Shown here one piece after another: positions 1 through 7,380 of a DNA stretch of 7,498 nt (its first letter is position 1; each line of letters starts with the position of its first letter). The notes beneath the pieces were generated by a model, which was given only the letters and a program-made list of their open reading frames with translations, had not been told where the DNA came from and searched no databases. The stretch covers positions 1 through 7,498 of the forward strand of contig DAOUTY010000081.1 of NCBI GenBank assembly GCA_030668425.1, given 5' to 3'. This DNA comes from Chloroflexota bacterium (lineage in GTDB: Bacteria; Chloroflexota; Dehalococcoidia; SZUA-161). Made by a program: the position numbers and the translations under genes.

Positions 1-746
<746 letters not shown>

Positions 747-758
747 CTAGGGAGTCTA

Positions 759-772
759 GAGGCTTCGGCCTC
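759..772 (+). other. Hairpin just after 16S (GAGGC-TTCG-GCCTC)
   Basis: A perfect 5-bp stem with a TTCG tetraloop begins 13 bases after the 16S end. No T-run follows, so it is more likely a spacer or processing structure of the precursor rRNA than a terminator. Stem and loop are read directly; the role is inferred. Confidence 0.6.
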
Positions 773-788
773 AAGAATCCTAGGTCGG

Positions 789-810
789 TCGGTGGAGGAA
801 ACTTCACCGA
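789..810 (+). other. GAAA-tetraloop hairpin in the 16S trailer
   Basis: TCGGTGGAG and CTTCACCGA pair over nine positions (one G-U) around a GAAA loop, a stable GNRA hairpin. It lies between the 16S end and the candidate terminator, so it would be in the 16S precursor transcript. It may be a folding or RNase III processing element. Confidence 0.6.
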
Positions 811-820
811 AAGCTTAAGT

Positions 821-866
821 TTAACCTCTCCTTCCACTATCCAGGAGATTAAGGTGCTTTTTTTTA
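821..866 (+). terminator. Probable rho-independent terminator of the 16S transcript
   Basis: TCTCC at 827-831 pairs with GGAGA at 844-848 around a 12-nt loop. TTAA at 821-824 pairs with TTAA at 849-852 beyond a CC bulge. Five bases follow the stem, then a run of eight T at 858-865. The stem is modest and bulged and the spacing to the T-run is loose, but the T8 tract is the longest in this spacer. A stop here would make 16S a transcript of its own, which suits the separate promoter ahead of tRNA-Ile. Confidence 0.45.
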
Positions 867-906
867 TGGTAGGCGTTCGTTCAATGGCCTCTGGGGTTTG
901 AGTCTA

Positions 907-1040
907 TGGACTCCTGCTACCTGCTTTCGCAGGCACAAGCTTCGCAGGAGTGACAAGAGGCAAAGCAGTCGGTATATTCACCATTCTCTGCTTTTAAAGG
1001 TGTGACATTATTATGTCATTCCCGCGAAGGCGGGAATCCA
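907..1040. repeat. REPIN/MITE-like pair of inverted palindromic repeats
   Basis: Two related palindromic units face each other. Unit A (907-955) opens with TGGACTCCTGC and closes with GCAGGAGTGACA. Unit B (1014-1040) opens with TGTCATTCCCGC and closes with GCGGGAATCCA, which is the same design reverse-complemented. The outer ends 907-917 and 1030-1040 match as inverted repeats at 9 of 11 positions, and the inner ends 944-955 and 1014-1025 at 10 of 12. Between the units lie AAAGCAG (962-968) with CTGCTTT (988-994), and TGACAT with ATGTCA (1003-1018), so almost the whole element can fold. Unit B resembles the GTCATTCCCGCG-type extragenic palindromes scattered through many bacterial genomes. No ORF is present, so any mobility would need enzymes supplied in trans. 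Confidence 0.65.
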
Positions 1041-1090
1041 TCTTCTGCAACGTGTAACACGGGGTTCGATTATATAAGCAGCAGATAGTG

Positions 1091-1120
1091 TTGATTAGGC
1101 CAGCACGCACATGCTATAAT
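1091..1120 (+). promoter_or_regulatory. Sigma-70-type promoter for tRNA-Ile
   Basis: TTGATT at 1091-1096 and a consensus TATAAT at 1115-1120 are separated by 18 bp. Transcription would start near 1127, giving a leader of about 33 nt before the tRNA. A dedicated promoter indicates that the tRNA does not depend on read-through from 16S. Confidence 0.7.
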
Positions 1121-1159
1121 CAGCGGCGTAGAAGCTAGTTGACTGGGCTGGAGTAATTT

Positions 1160-1235
1160 GGGCGGGTAGCTCAGGGGTTAGAGCACTACTCTGATAAAGT
1201 AGGGGTCGAAGGTTCAAATCCTTCTCCGCCCACCA
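1160..1235 (+). tRNA. tRNA-Ile (anticodon GAU)
   Basis: All 76 positions fit a cloverleaf. The acceptor stem GGGCGGG pairs with TCCGCCC (last pair G-T), the D stem is GCTC/GAGC, the anticodon stem is CTACT/AGTAG around CTGATAA (anticodon GAT), and the T stem is GAAGG/CCTTC around TTCAAAT. The terminal CCA is encoded. tRNA-Ile(GAU) is the classic occupant of 16S-23S spacers. Here it follows 16S by 413 nt but no 23S comes after it, which suggests a broken-up ancestral rRNA operon. I see no clear terminator after it. Confidence 0.97.
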
Positions 1236-1454
1236 GAAGCTGAACGATACAAGGAGTTCCTAGTAGCGATGAGAGGGCTCACTGGATGTCACCGAAGGCT
1301 TCCGCAGATACTGCGTGTGCACCTACTATAGCGGCGGAATTGAACACTGGACTTAACCATACTATTTGATCCGGCGGTGCTTTCGATATCTCATGCCTCG
1401 CTTTTACCCTCGGGTTTCCGCCACAGTTGATTCTCCCGTACCGGTGGATATTTC
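1236..1454. other. Non-coding gap between tRNA-Ile and the GT4 gene
   Basis: Frames on both strands give only short runs without recognisable protein character. The only structure I find is a small hairpin, CGCAG-ATA-CTGCG at 1303-1315. A TTGAAC at 1340-1345 has no well-spaced -10 box, so the promoter of the following gene remains unassigned. Confidence 0.5.
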
Positions 1455-2876
1455 ATGAAAGTGCTTATTATTCATTTTCGCTCTGCTCCAGCCAGGGATG
1501 TACAGGGGAAGCATGCAAATGTGGACCCGCTCGATTCGGCAGGCACAGATGGCGTTTCCTTGGAGATAGCGAAGCGTCGAGCAGTGCTCGAAGCGATGGG
1601 CCATAGTGTAGCGATTTGTTCAGCCTACGACTGGGCGGACTTCCCGATACATGAGTTGGAGTTCGACCGTGGCGAAGTAGTAAGGATGGTACATAATCTC
1701 TTTGGGCCCGGGATAATGGACTTTGCTGGAGAAGCTGAGATCAGGAGCGTTTTTAATATCTCTCGTCTGGAGTTGAAACGGCAGTTAGGCGAGGTAATCA
1801 AGGATTTCGCGCCCAATATAATCTTCGTGCATAATGTGCTGTCCCTTCCTGTTCACCCCGTGGCAACGGTTAGTCTGGCCGAGCTACTCCGAGAGCAGTA
1901 TCTGCCGTGCGCTGCAATTCATCACGATATCCTTAGCGAAGGAGCCTACAAATTCACTCCGACCTGCAATTTCGGCAGGTCGATCCTAGAGGGATATTAC
2001 CCGCCGATAATGGCAAACCTGACGCACTGGACGATCAACACGCGAAACAAGATTGCCCTCGCAGGGAAGGGCGTCAAGGCTAACGTTATCCATGACACGA
2101 TGGACTTCGATCACAGGCTCAAACCCAAGGAGCGCGTTAGAATTCGAGCACGTCTTCGGGCAAAATACGGTATTCAACCACATGACGTGGTTTTGTTTGT
2201 AGGTGCACGCATTGTCCCTAATAAACAGACTGAATTGGCAGGGCACCTGACCGCCGTTCTGCAAAATCTACGTCACGAGATGATAGGGAAAACGCTTTAT
2301 CACGGAGAGGTGTTCTCAGATGAGAGCCGGGTAATACTCGTTATCGCTGGTCGACCGGAGCATGCTTTCATTGACTACCAAGAGAGGCTATTCCGGCTTC
2401 TCGATGAACTGAAGATTGACTGGATATTCGCGGGAAATGACGTTCGCCCATATCGCTCTGAAGATGAAGGACTCTACGCTTTGTATCCCGATTTCTATTC
2501 CATGGCAGACTTCGTCCTTTACCCCACAGCATGGGAAGGATTTGGCAACCAGCTTCTCGAGGCATTCGCCGCCGAACTGCCCCTGGCTGTGTTTGAGTAT
2601 CCTGTCTTCAAAGAGGATATCGCACCGAAGGGCGTCAGGGTGGTGTCTCTGGGGGATAAGCTGCTCTCAGAGAAGGACGACATGGGGCTCGTTGAGATTC
2701 CTCTTGAAGTGTTGAGGCGAGCAGCCCGCGAGATAACAAGAATTCTTACAAGCCCCGAGGAGTTTGGGAACATCACCAAGCATAATACTGCGGTGGGGAA
2801 AGAGTACTTTGGCTTTGACGTGCTTCGGGCCCACTTGAACGATGCCACGCAATGGGCTAGTTCCTTCGGCTCTTAG
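1455..2876 (+). CDS. Glycosyltransferase family 4 (GT-B fold, retaining)
   Basis: A 473-residue cytosolic-looking protein with no signal peptide or membrane segment, as expected for a GT-B enzyme that moves a sugar from a nucleotide donor with retention of configuration. The N-terminal Rossmann-like half starts MKVLIIHFRS and has a T-D-G-V-S loop (31-35), where many relatives have a glycine-rich acceptor loop, and H156-H157-D158. The C-terminal half begins near 245 with FVGARIVPNK; R252 and K257 sit where GT4 enzymes hold the donor phosphates. E361 and E369 form the family's E-x7-E signature inside WEGFGNQLLEAF. ATG 1455 has a GGTGGA ribosome site six bases upstream. The gene lies 158 bp before the GT-GH130 fusion on the same strand, so a shared pathway is likely. 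Donor and acceptor cannot be read; glucosyl or mannosyl transfer to a small acceptor is only a guess. Confidence 0.88.
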   Translation: MKVLIIHFRSAPARDVQGKHANVDPLDSAGTDGVSLEIAKRRAVLEAMGHSVAICSAYDWADFPIHELEFDRGEVVRMVHNLFGPGIMDFAGEAEIRSVFNISRLELKRQLGEVIKDFAPNIIFVHNVLSLPVHPVATVSLAELLREQYLPCAAIHHDILSEGAYKFTPTCNFGRSILEGYYPPIMANLTHWTINTRNKIALAGKGVKANVIHDTMDFDHRLKPKERVRIRARLRAKYGIQPHDVVLFVGARIVPNKQTELAGHLTAVLQNLRHEMIGKTLYHGEVFSDESRVILVIAGRPEHAFIDYQERLFRLLDELKIDWIFAGNDVRPYRSEDEGLYALYPDFYSMADFVLYPTAWEGFGNQLLEAFAAELPLAVFEYPVFKEDIAPKGVRVVSLGDKLLSEKDDMGLVEIPLEVLRRAAREITRILTSPEEFGNITKHNTAVGKEYFGFDVLRAHLNDATQWASSFGS

Positions 2877-3034
2877 AGTCTGCGGTTTTCTCTGGGTGCT
2901 CCTGGCTCACAGCCTGCATACCTTAGATGGCCGCAAGAGCTATTGTATGTTCAATGGCGTATGTGCTAATGTTAAGATGGTTGGCAGCGTTACTAATTAG
3001 CTCCACATTTAGATGAGGACCAGAATCGACAGAA

Positions 3035-6000
3035 ATGAACAGAAATACGCTAGAAGCCGAAGAAGCCTATAGGGAATCACTGAGTGAACCGCTAGAGAAG
3101 GCAGAGAGAATAGGGCAAGCTGACATAGTGGTTGGCATCCCATTCCGAAATGAAGCTGATGCAATCGGCCACGTCTGCCGTACCTTGCTGAAGGGAGTCG
3201 CGGAGTTCTTTCCTGATAAGAAATGCGTCCTCGTTTGTGCAGGTAGCATAGAAGGAGAAGAGACTCTACAGGCGGTCCAGGAAGTGCGTCTGCCACGAAA
3301 CGTACAGCGCGTTGCCTTCCTCACGAAGGGTGGGCTCGTGAGTGGGAGGATGTGGACCGTACGGGCAATAATGCAAATCGCTCACAGGCTTAATGCCGAC
3401 CTAGCCCTGTTCGAGGCGAACCTCAAAAGCAGAGAAGTTAAAGGTGAAATCGAAGGATTAGCTCCAGAATGGGTGAATCGCCTCCTCACGCCAATAAGCC
3501 ATGAAAACATCGACCTCGTTATTCCCAGATTCAACCGCCATTACCTCGACACACCCGGGTCCACCCAGCTTGTTCGACCTTTGCTCGCCTGCATCTTCAA
3601 TGTCAAAGTAGAGGGATTGCTAGGCGGAGTGCTTGGGATCTCCAGCAAGATGCTTGGACAATATCTAGATGCCCTTGATATCTGGAGCGATAAAGCTAGT
3701 GAGTACGGACTGGACATCAAGCTCATCGTAACCGCCATCACTAATGAAGCGAAAATGTGCGAAACGAGTCTTGGCGTGAAAACCAATGGAGGCTTCCCTG
3801 ATAGCGAAATGGTGTGGAGACAGCAGGTCAGGGAAGTATTTGAGAGAATAGGGGCTAGCAAGGCCTGGTGGCAGCAGGAGGGTGAATTGACACACTCCAT
3901 TGCCAGAGTCGGAGACAGAAAGACCAACCAGCCGGAAGAAGTGACGACAGACTCCAAGAAGCTGATAGCACGGTATATAGAAAGTTTCAACGAATTTGAG
4001 GGATTGTACCAAGAGATCCTGTCTAGAGAGGTGTTAATAGAGCTACGGAAGTTACGAGGAACTGATCCCGAGGATTTCAGGTTCCCTTCAGAGCTCTGGG
4101 CTGAAATCGTTTTTGATTTCCTGCTTACTTACTGTCTGGAGCAGAAATATGACAAGGACAACATACTGAGTGCTTTCATACCAATCTGTTACGCGAGGGA
4201 GGCTGCGTTTGCACAAGAGCTCGGTGCCCTCAAGGAGCGGTTGAGTTCAGTTGTTCCCCAGGAGGCCGAATACATCGTGGCTCACATGGCGGAATCAATG
4301 ATCGAGGAGAATACAGAGGCATTCATCAGAAGGAAAGCTAACTTACGAGCGAGGTGGATTGAGAAAGAAAAAGCGCTTAAGCCTCTGCTGCCCAGAGTAA
4401 CCTACCGCGAGTTCATTCCTGGATTCCCTTTGGTGGCACCCAAGGAGCTCGTCTCTTCTGCTAACGAGGTCATAAGCATCGATAGCGTCTACAAAGATAT
4501 CCTTCAAGGGTACCACAGGGAATTTGAGGACTTCCTTAGTGAGGGGCTCAAGTTATCCCGAGAGGTGACTTCCGACGAAATCGTCCAAAAGCTGAAGGAG
4601 CTGATGCATAGGGTAGAGAAAGACGTTGGTGAAGTCCTTTTAACCGGTGATCTTGCGACTATGGATGGAACCATGAGCGTAGCTCAGGCCTTATTGGAGA
4701 ACTTCCCTCACTCGGAAGTGTTCGCTCTAAAGCCCGAGGTGGCAGCATCAATTATGCAGCGAAATCCCCCTAGGAACTTGCTGATTAGATGCAGCGCAGC
4801 CAATCTAGTGGAGCTAGGAGACAGGTATGGACCAAACGATATCCTGGCTCTGGCAAGCCTCTCAGAAGATCCAGAGCATACAGCAAGAGTATGGGATTGG
4901 ATAGCGGGTAACGCCCGCCCGGAGCATTTCACCCACCTGAGCATCGAGCCATTGGTGGAAAGCCACGAGGACTTTCCCATGCTAACCCAACTTAAGGAGC
5001 CTTCGCATCTGGTTAAACTCGCTGGAAGGATCGTTATCAGCAACTTGCGTGACGGAGCCGGCGGAGAATTCCCCAAGCTGCGTTATGCTCTAACGATAGC
5101 CAAGAATATCGTCGAGGCTGAGAGCTTCGGGGAGATCTGGGAACAATTTGCGAGAGAGAGAAAAGAATTCGGGGCCAGGGTAGTAAACTCACTTAAAGGC
5201 CACTGGGGAATGGAGCCTTTGTCAGCCCATAACATCTTTGAAAACAAGCTCCAGAGAAGATTAATCGAACATCTAAGGGAGATGATCACCGATCTGAGAG
5301 AAGCGGAGGGCCCCCCTCTGTCGGATCTGATCACAAACTTGGGGTACCTCGCGGATTGCTACCATCTTGCATCGTCCCTTCCTGATGGGACGTTCATCCC
5401 TTGCTCTGCCTGGACCTGGTCGAGCTACAGCTTCAAAGGCGGTAAAGGCCTGCCCACGCCTCTGTCTCTGCACGTAGAGAGAGACTGGGCGTCACGGGAG
5501 TTTCTGGTGGAGATGCTTAGGGCCTTAGGTGTAAGCGAGGAATACATGGACAGGAAGATCACAGAACTGATGGGATACGGGATGGAATCGGAAAACCTTG
5601 CTCAGTTGATGCTGCCCGGATGGGAAGTGTTAGAGGAGGTAATGCCTGAGCAATTGCCGCGTCCCGCAGAGCCTAAAGCGGGCAAGCTGACTAGGTTCAA
5701 AGGGAATCCCATTCTCGGGGCGATAGCAGATCATCCTTGGGAGTCCAGGTACGTGTTTAACCCAGGTGCAATAAAGTTGAATGGCGACATCTACATTCTG
5801 TATCGCGCATGCGGAGAGGATGAGGTGTCCCGAATCGGGCTGGCCATAAGCTCAGATGGCTTTCGTATCCAGGAAAGGGTCGGAAGCCCGATATTTGAAC
5901 CAGCAGAAAAGTGGGAGAGGAGGGGTTGCGAGGACCCCAGGCTTGTCCTCATTGGGGAACGCATCTACATGTTGTATACAGCCTATGATAGCATCACTGC

Positions 6001-6646
6001 GCAGGTCGCGCTGGCATCGATTGCTCTCGAGGACTTCCTGAACCGCCGCTGGAGTGAGTGGACAAAACACAGCCTTATTTTCCCGGGCTTTGAAAACAAG
6101 GATGCTACTTTGTTTCCGGAGACATTCGATGGAAGGTACGTAATGTATCACCGGACTGAGCCGAGCATCTGGATCTCCTCCTCTGAGAGTCTAGATTGCC
6201 CTTGGCCAAGGGAAGCCCATCGGATACTGCTCGGTCCTGGAGCAGGGACGGCTTGGGATGGATTCAAGATTGGAGGTGGGTCTCAGCCTATCAAGACCAA
6301 ATATGGCTGGCTCCTTATCTATCACGGAGTCGACTATTCCTTCATCTACCGGTTGGGTGTTATGCTAGTGGCGCTCGACGACCCGGGACGGTTGCTCTAT
6401 CGCTCTCCCAATCCTATATTGGAACCCGAGGAAAGCTACGAGTTGGGTGAAGAGGGATACTACGTCCCCAACGTAGTATTCACCTGCGGGGCTATTCCCA
6501 ACGTGGATAGAGAGGTGCTTGGGGACGATGATGAGATTCTCGTTTACTATGGCGCAGCAGACACAGCAGCCTGTGTTGCCACAGCAAAAGTAAGCGAACT
6601 TATTCCAGAGGAAATCAGACAGGGCAGGAACCACGGCGGCTACTAG
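3035..6646 (+). CDS. Three-part fusion: degenerate GT2/GT81-like domain, unknown middle, GH130 phosphorylase domain
   Basis: The protein has 1203 residues and no signal peptide or membrane span. Residues 28-440 follow the plan of GT-A enzymes related to glucosyl-3-phosphoglycerate and mannosylglycerate synthases: IVVGIPFRNE strand, APEWV (143-147), RPLL (181-184), LGG (196-198), GLDIKL (225-230), then a helical part with FPSELWAEIVFDF (350-362). The DxD site reads E127-A128-N129, and the acidic residue expected after GG is V199. Residues 470-884 are helix-rich and unrecognised, with a W793-T-W-S-S-Y-S patch and K-G-G-K-G (801-805). Residues 885-1190 are GH130: FNPG (908-911), YRA (923-925), CEDPR (965-969, with the likely catalytic D967), KDATLFPE (1022-1029), MYHR (1037-1040), GGGSQPI (1080-1086) and YYGAADT (1171-1177). 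Retained K1022, H1039 and R1040 favour phosphorolysis over hydrolysis (inferred). ATG 3035 is the only start after the in-frame stop at 3014. GAGGA lies 15 bases upstream, unusually far. Confidence 0.85.
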   Translation: MNRNTLEAEEAYRESLSEPLEKAERIGQADIVVGIPFRNEADAIGHVCRTLLKGVAEFFPDKKCVLVCAGSIEGEETLQAVQEVRLPRNVQRVAFLTKGGLVSGRMWTVRAIMQIAHRLNADLALFEANLKSREVKGEIEGLAPEWVNRLLTPISHENIDLVIPRFNRHYLDTPGSTQLVRPLLACIFNVKVEGLLGGVLGISSKMLGQYLDALDIWSDKASEYGLDIKLIVTAITNEAKMCETSLGVKTNGGFPDSEMVWRQQVREVFERIGASKAWWQQEGELTHSIARVGDRKTNQPEEVTTDSKKLIARYIESFNEFEGLYQEILSREVLIELRKLRGTDPEDFRFPSELWAEIVFDFLLTYCLEQKYDKDNILSAFIPICYAREAAFAQELGALKERLSSVVPQEAEYIVAHMAESMIEENTEAFIRRKANLRARWIEKEKALKPLLPRVTYREFIPGFPLVAPKELVSSANEVISIDSVYKDILQGYHREFEDFLSEGLKLSREVTSDEIVQKLKELMHRVEKDVGEVLLTGDLATMDGTMSVAQALLENFPHSEVFALKPEVAASIMQRNPPRNLLIRCSAANLVELGDRYGPNDILALASLSEDPEHTARVWDWIAGNARPEHFTHLSIEPLVESHEDFPMLTQLKEPSHLVKLAGRIVISNLRDGAGGEFPKLRYALTIAKNIVEAESFGEIWEQFARERKEFGARVVNSLKGHWGMEPLSAHNIFENKLQRRLIEHLREMITDLREAEGPPLSDLITNLGYLADCYHLASSLPDGTFIPCSAWTWSSYSFKGGKGLPTPLSLHVERDWASREFLVEMLRALGVSEEYMDRKITELMGYGMESENLAQLMLPGWEVLEEVMPEQLPRPAEPKAGKLTRFKGNPILGAIADHPWESRYVFNPGAIKLNGDIYILYRACGEDEVSRIGLAISSDGFRIQERVGSPIFEPAEKWERRGCEDPRLVLIGERIYMLYTAYDSITAQVALASIALEDFLNRRWSEWTKHSLIFPGFENKDATLFPETFDGRYVMYHRTEPSIWISSSESLDCPWPREAHRILLGPGAGTAWDGFKIGGGSQPIKTKYGWLLIYHGVDYSFIYRLGVMLVALDDPGRLLYRSPNPILEPEESYELGEEGYYVPNVVFTCGAIPNVDREVLGDDDEILVYYGAADTAACVATAKVSELIPEEIRQGRNHGGY

Positions 6647-6762
6647 GGATAACGCGCTTGCGTTTGTACCCCTCCAAGTGTCTTATGTCCAACCGGTTAG
6701 CTAGAAAGCCCAACTGCGGGTTGTACGCACCGAAAAATCTTACAACTATTTGACTTTTAGCT

Positions 6763-6798
6763 CGTCAGTTTGACAAATGACGAAACTGTGGTATTCTA
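6763..6798 (+). promoter_or_regulatory. Promoter with overlapping palindromic operator candidate, zinc-ribbon gene
   Basis: A consensus TTGACA at 6770-6775 is followed after 16 bp by TATTCT at 6792-6797, preceded by TGTGG. The -35 box lies inside a near-perfect inverted repeat: CGTCA, one unpaired G, TTTG, a central A, CAAA, TGACG (6763-6782), giving nine paired positions per arm. TTTGAC also occurs at 6749-6754, exactly 20 bp before the copy at 6769-6774, so a protein could bind twice on one DNA face. No regulator gene is in the window. The palindrome is seen; repression is inferred. Confidence 0.55.
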
Positions 6799-6861
6799 TG
6801 TACTAGACCTGTTAGAAGTTTGCAATTCCCCGTCCTGTTCGAGCCTCAGCCATTCCCCAGG

Positions 6862-6913
6862 CCATGGATGATCAAGCTCCCGCCAGGTTATAAGTAAAGG
6901 AGGTCATCCATGG
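6862..6913 (+). promoter_or_regulatory. Inverted repeat masking the ribosome site and start codon of the zinc-ribbon gene
   Basis: CCATGGATGA at 6862-6871 is the exact reverse complement of TCATCCATGG at 6904-6913, whose ATG at 6910-6912 is the start codon. In RNA the stem extends by T6872-G6903 and C6873-G6902, reaching twelve pairs and taking in the last two bases of the Shine-Dalgarno AAAGGAGG (6896-6903). The loop is about 28 nt and holds the rest of that site. A nine-codon ORF, MDDQAPARL (ATG 6864, stop 6891-6893), begins in the 5' arm; I see no ribosome site for it. Thermosensor, ligand or leader-translation control are all possible; as DNA it could also be a binding site. Confidence 0.55.
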
Positions 6914-7209
6914 AATACACGGATAAGAACCTGACATGCTCGGATTGCGGCTTAGGTTTTATCTTTGACGCTGGCGAGCAAGAGTTCTTCGCAAACAAAG
7001 GCTTCGTCAACGAGCCCGGACGCTGTCCGGACTGCCGAGCAGCCAGAAAAAACAATCGCTCTGGCAATGATGGCGGCGGCTACCGACAACAGAGACAAAT
7101 GCATCCCGCTGTCTGCGCTACTTGTGGCAAAGACTGCCAGGTACCCTTCGAGCCCCGAGACGGGCGACCGGTGTACTGCTCGGACTGCTACACCCCTGTA
7201 AGGCGATAG
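6910..7209 (+). CDS. Small zinc-ribbon protein, CxxC-x17-CxxC family
   Basis: A 99-residue soluble protein with two zinc-binding halves. The first half has CSDC (10-13) and CPDC (39-42), 25 residues apart, with FIFDAGEQEFF and NKGFVNEPGRC between, as in the probable zinc-ribbon (zf-trcl type) domain. A Gly/Gln/Arg-rich linker (50-63) follows. The second half has CATC (69-72) and CSDC (90-93) exactly 17 residues apart, with QVPFEPRDGRPVYC, the hallmark of the CxxC-x17-CxxC domain. C76 is an extra cysteine. Each half probably binds one zinc. The family is common in Chloroflexota and other anaerobes and has no firm function; nucleic-acid or ribosome contact is a guess from its basic, zinc-ribbon nature. 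AAAGGAGG lies six bases before the ATG, an ideal match to the 16S tail at 741-746. The gene has its own promoter and terminator, so it looks monocistronic. Confidence 0.88.
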   Translation: MEYTDKNLTCSDCGLGFIFDAGEQEFFANKGFVNEPGRCPDCRAARKNNRSGNDGGGYRQQRQMHPAVCATCGKDCQVPFEPRDGRPVYCSDCYTPVRR

Positions 7210-7265
7210 ACAACTGAGCAGTAAGCCAGAGGGTTGGCAGAACACTGCGGCGCGGAACCGCCGAT

Positions 7266-7309
7266 GAGGAGAACGGGCAGATGGGAATGCTGCCCGAGTC
7301 CTCCATTTT
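7266..7309 (+). terminator. Probable terminator after the zinc-ribbon gene
   Basis: CGGGCAG (7274-7280) and CTGCCCG (7290-7296) form a 7-bp stem with a 9-nt loop. It is extended below a small internal loop by GAGGA (7266-7270) pairing with TCCTC (7299-7303), and CATTTT follows. The stem is strong but the T-run is only four bases, so efficiency is uncertain. A further small hairpin, CGGCG/CGCCG, lies just upstream near 7248-7263. The position between two genes with separate ribosome sites supports termination here. Confidence 0.5.
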
Positions 7310-7333
7310 CCTCGCGAAATGACCATTCACTTT

Positions 7334-7380
7334 GGATAGGTCTATCCCCGGTTGCTACTTCGCCTTCAGGCCGAAGGAGG
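7334..7380 (+). promoter_or_regulatory. Leader of the FKBP gene: palindrome plus hairpin over the ribosome site
   Basis: GGATAG-GT-CTATCC at 7334-7347 is a compact 14-bp palindrome, too tight for a good RNA loop, so it is more like a protein-binding site. Closer in, CCTTC (7363-7367) pairs with GAAGG (7373-7377) around AGGCC, covering most of the Shine-Dalgarno GAAGGAGG (7373-7380), which ends five bases before ATG 7386. A five-pair stem is weak, so any translational effect would be mild. I could not place convincing -35 and -10 boxes. Confidence 0.35.

Noticed and set aside
907..1040. CRISPR array
   Set aside because: There are only two units, in inverted orientation, with no regular spacers or cas genes. 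The structure is that of paired extragenic palindromes.
1160..1235. tRNA-Ile as an integration site for a genomic island
   Set aside because: I found no second copy of the tRNA 3' end, no integrase and no phage genes in the window.
2519..2848. 109-codon frame on the minus strand under the GT4 gene
   Set aside because: It is antisense to the EX7E region of a clear glycosyltransferase and has no family character. The same holds for the other antisense frames in 3035-6646.
2877..3034. Possible promoter between the GT4 and fusion genes (TTGTAT-18-TAATGT)
   Set aside because: Both boxes match consensus at only three of six positions, which is no better than chance.
3013..3072. 19-codon ORF (ATG 3013) overlapping the start of the fusion gene
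   Set aside because: It could explain the long gap between GAGGA and ATG 3035, but GAGGA overlaps this ATG and no ribosome site precedes it. It is more likely chance.
6952..7326. 124-codon minus-strand frame over the zinc-ribbon gene
   Set aside because: It is antisense to a gene with four well-placed CxxC motifs and an ideal ribosome site, and its own sequence shows no recognisable protein features.
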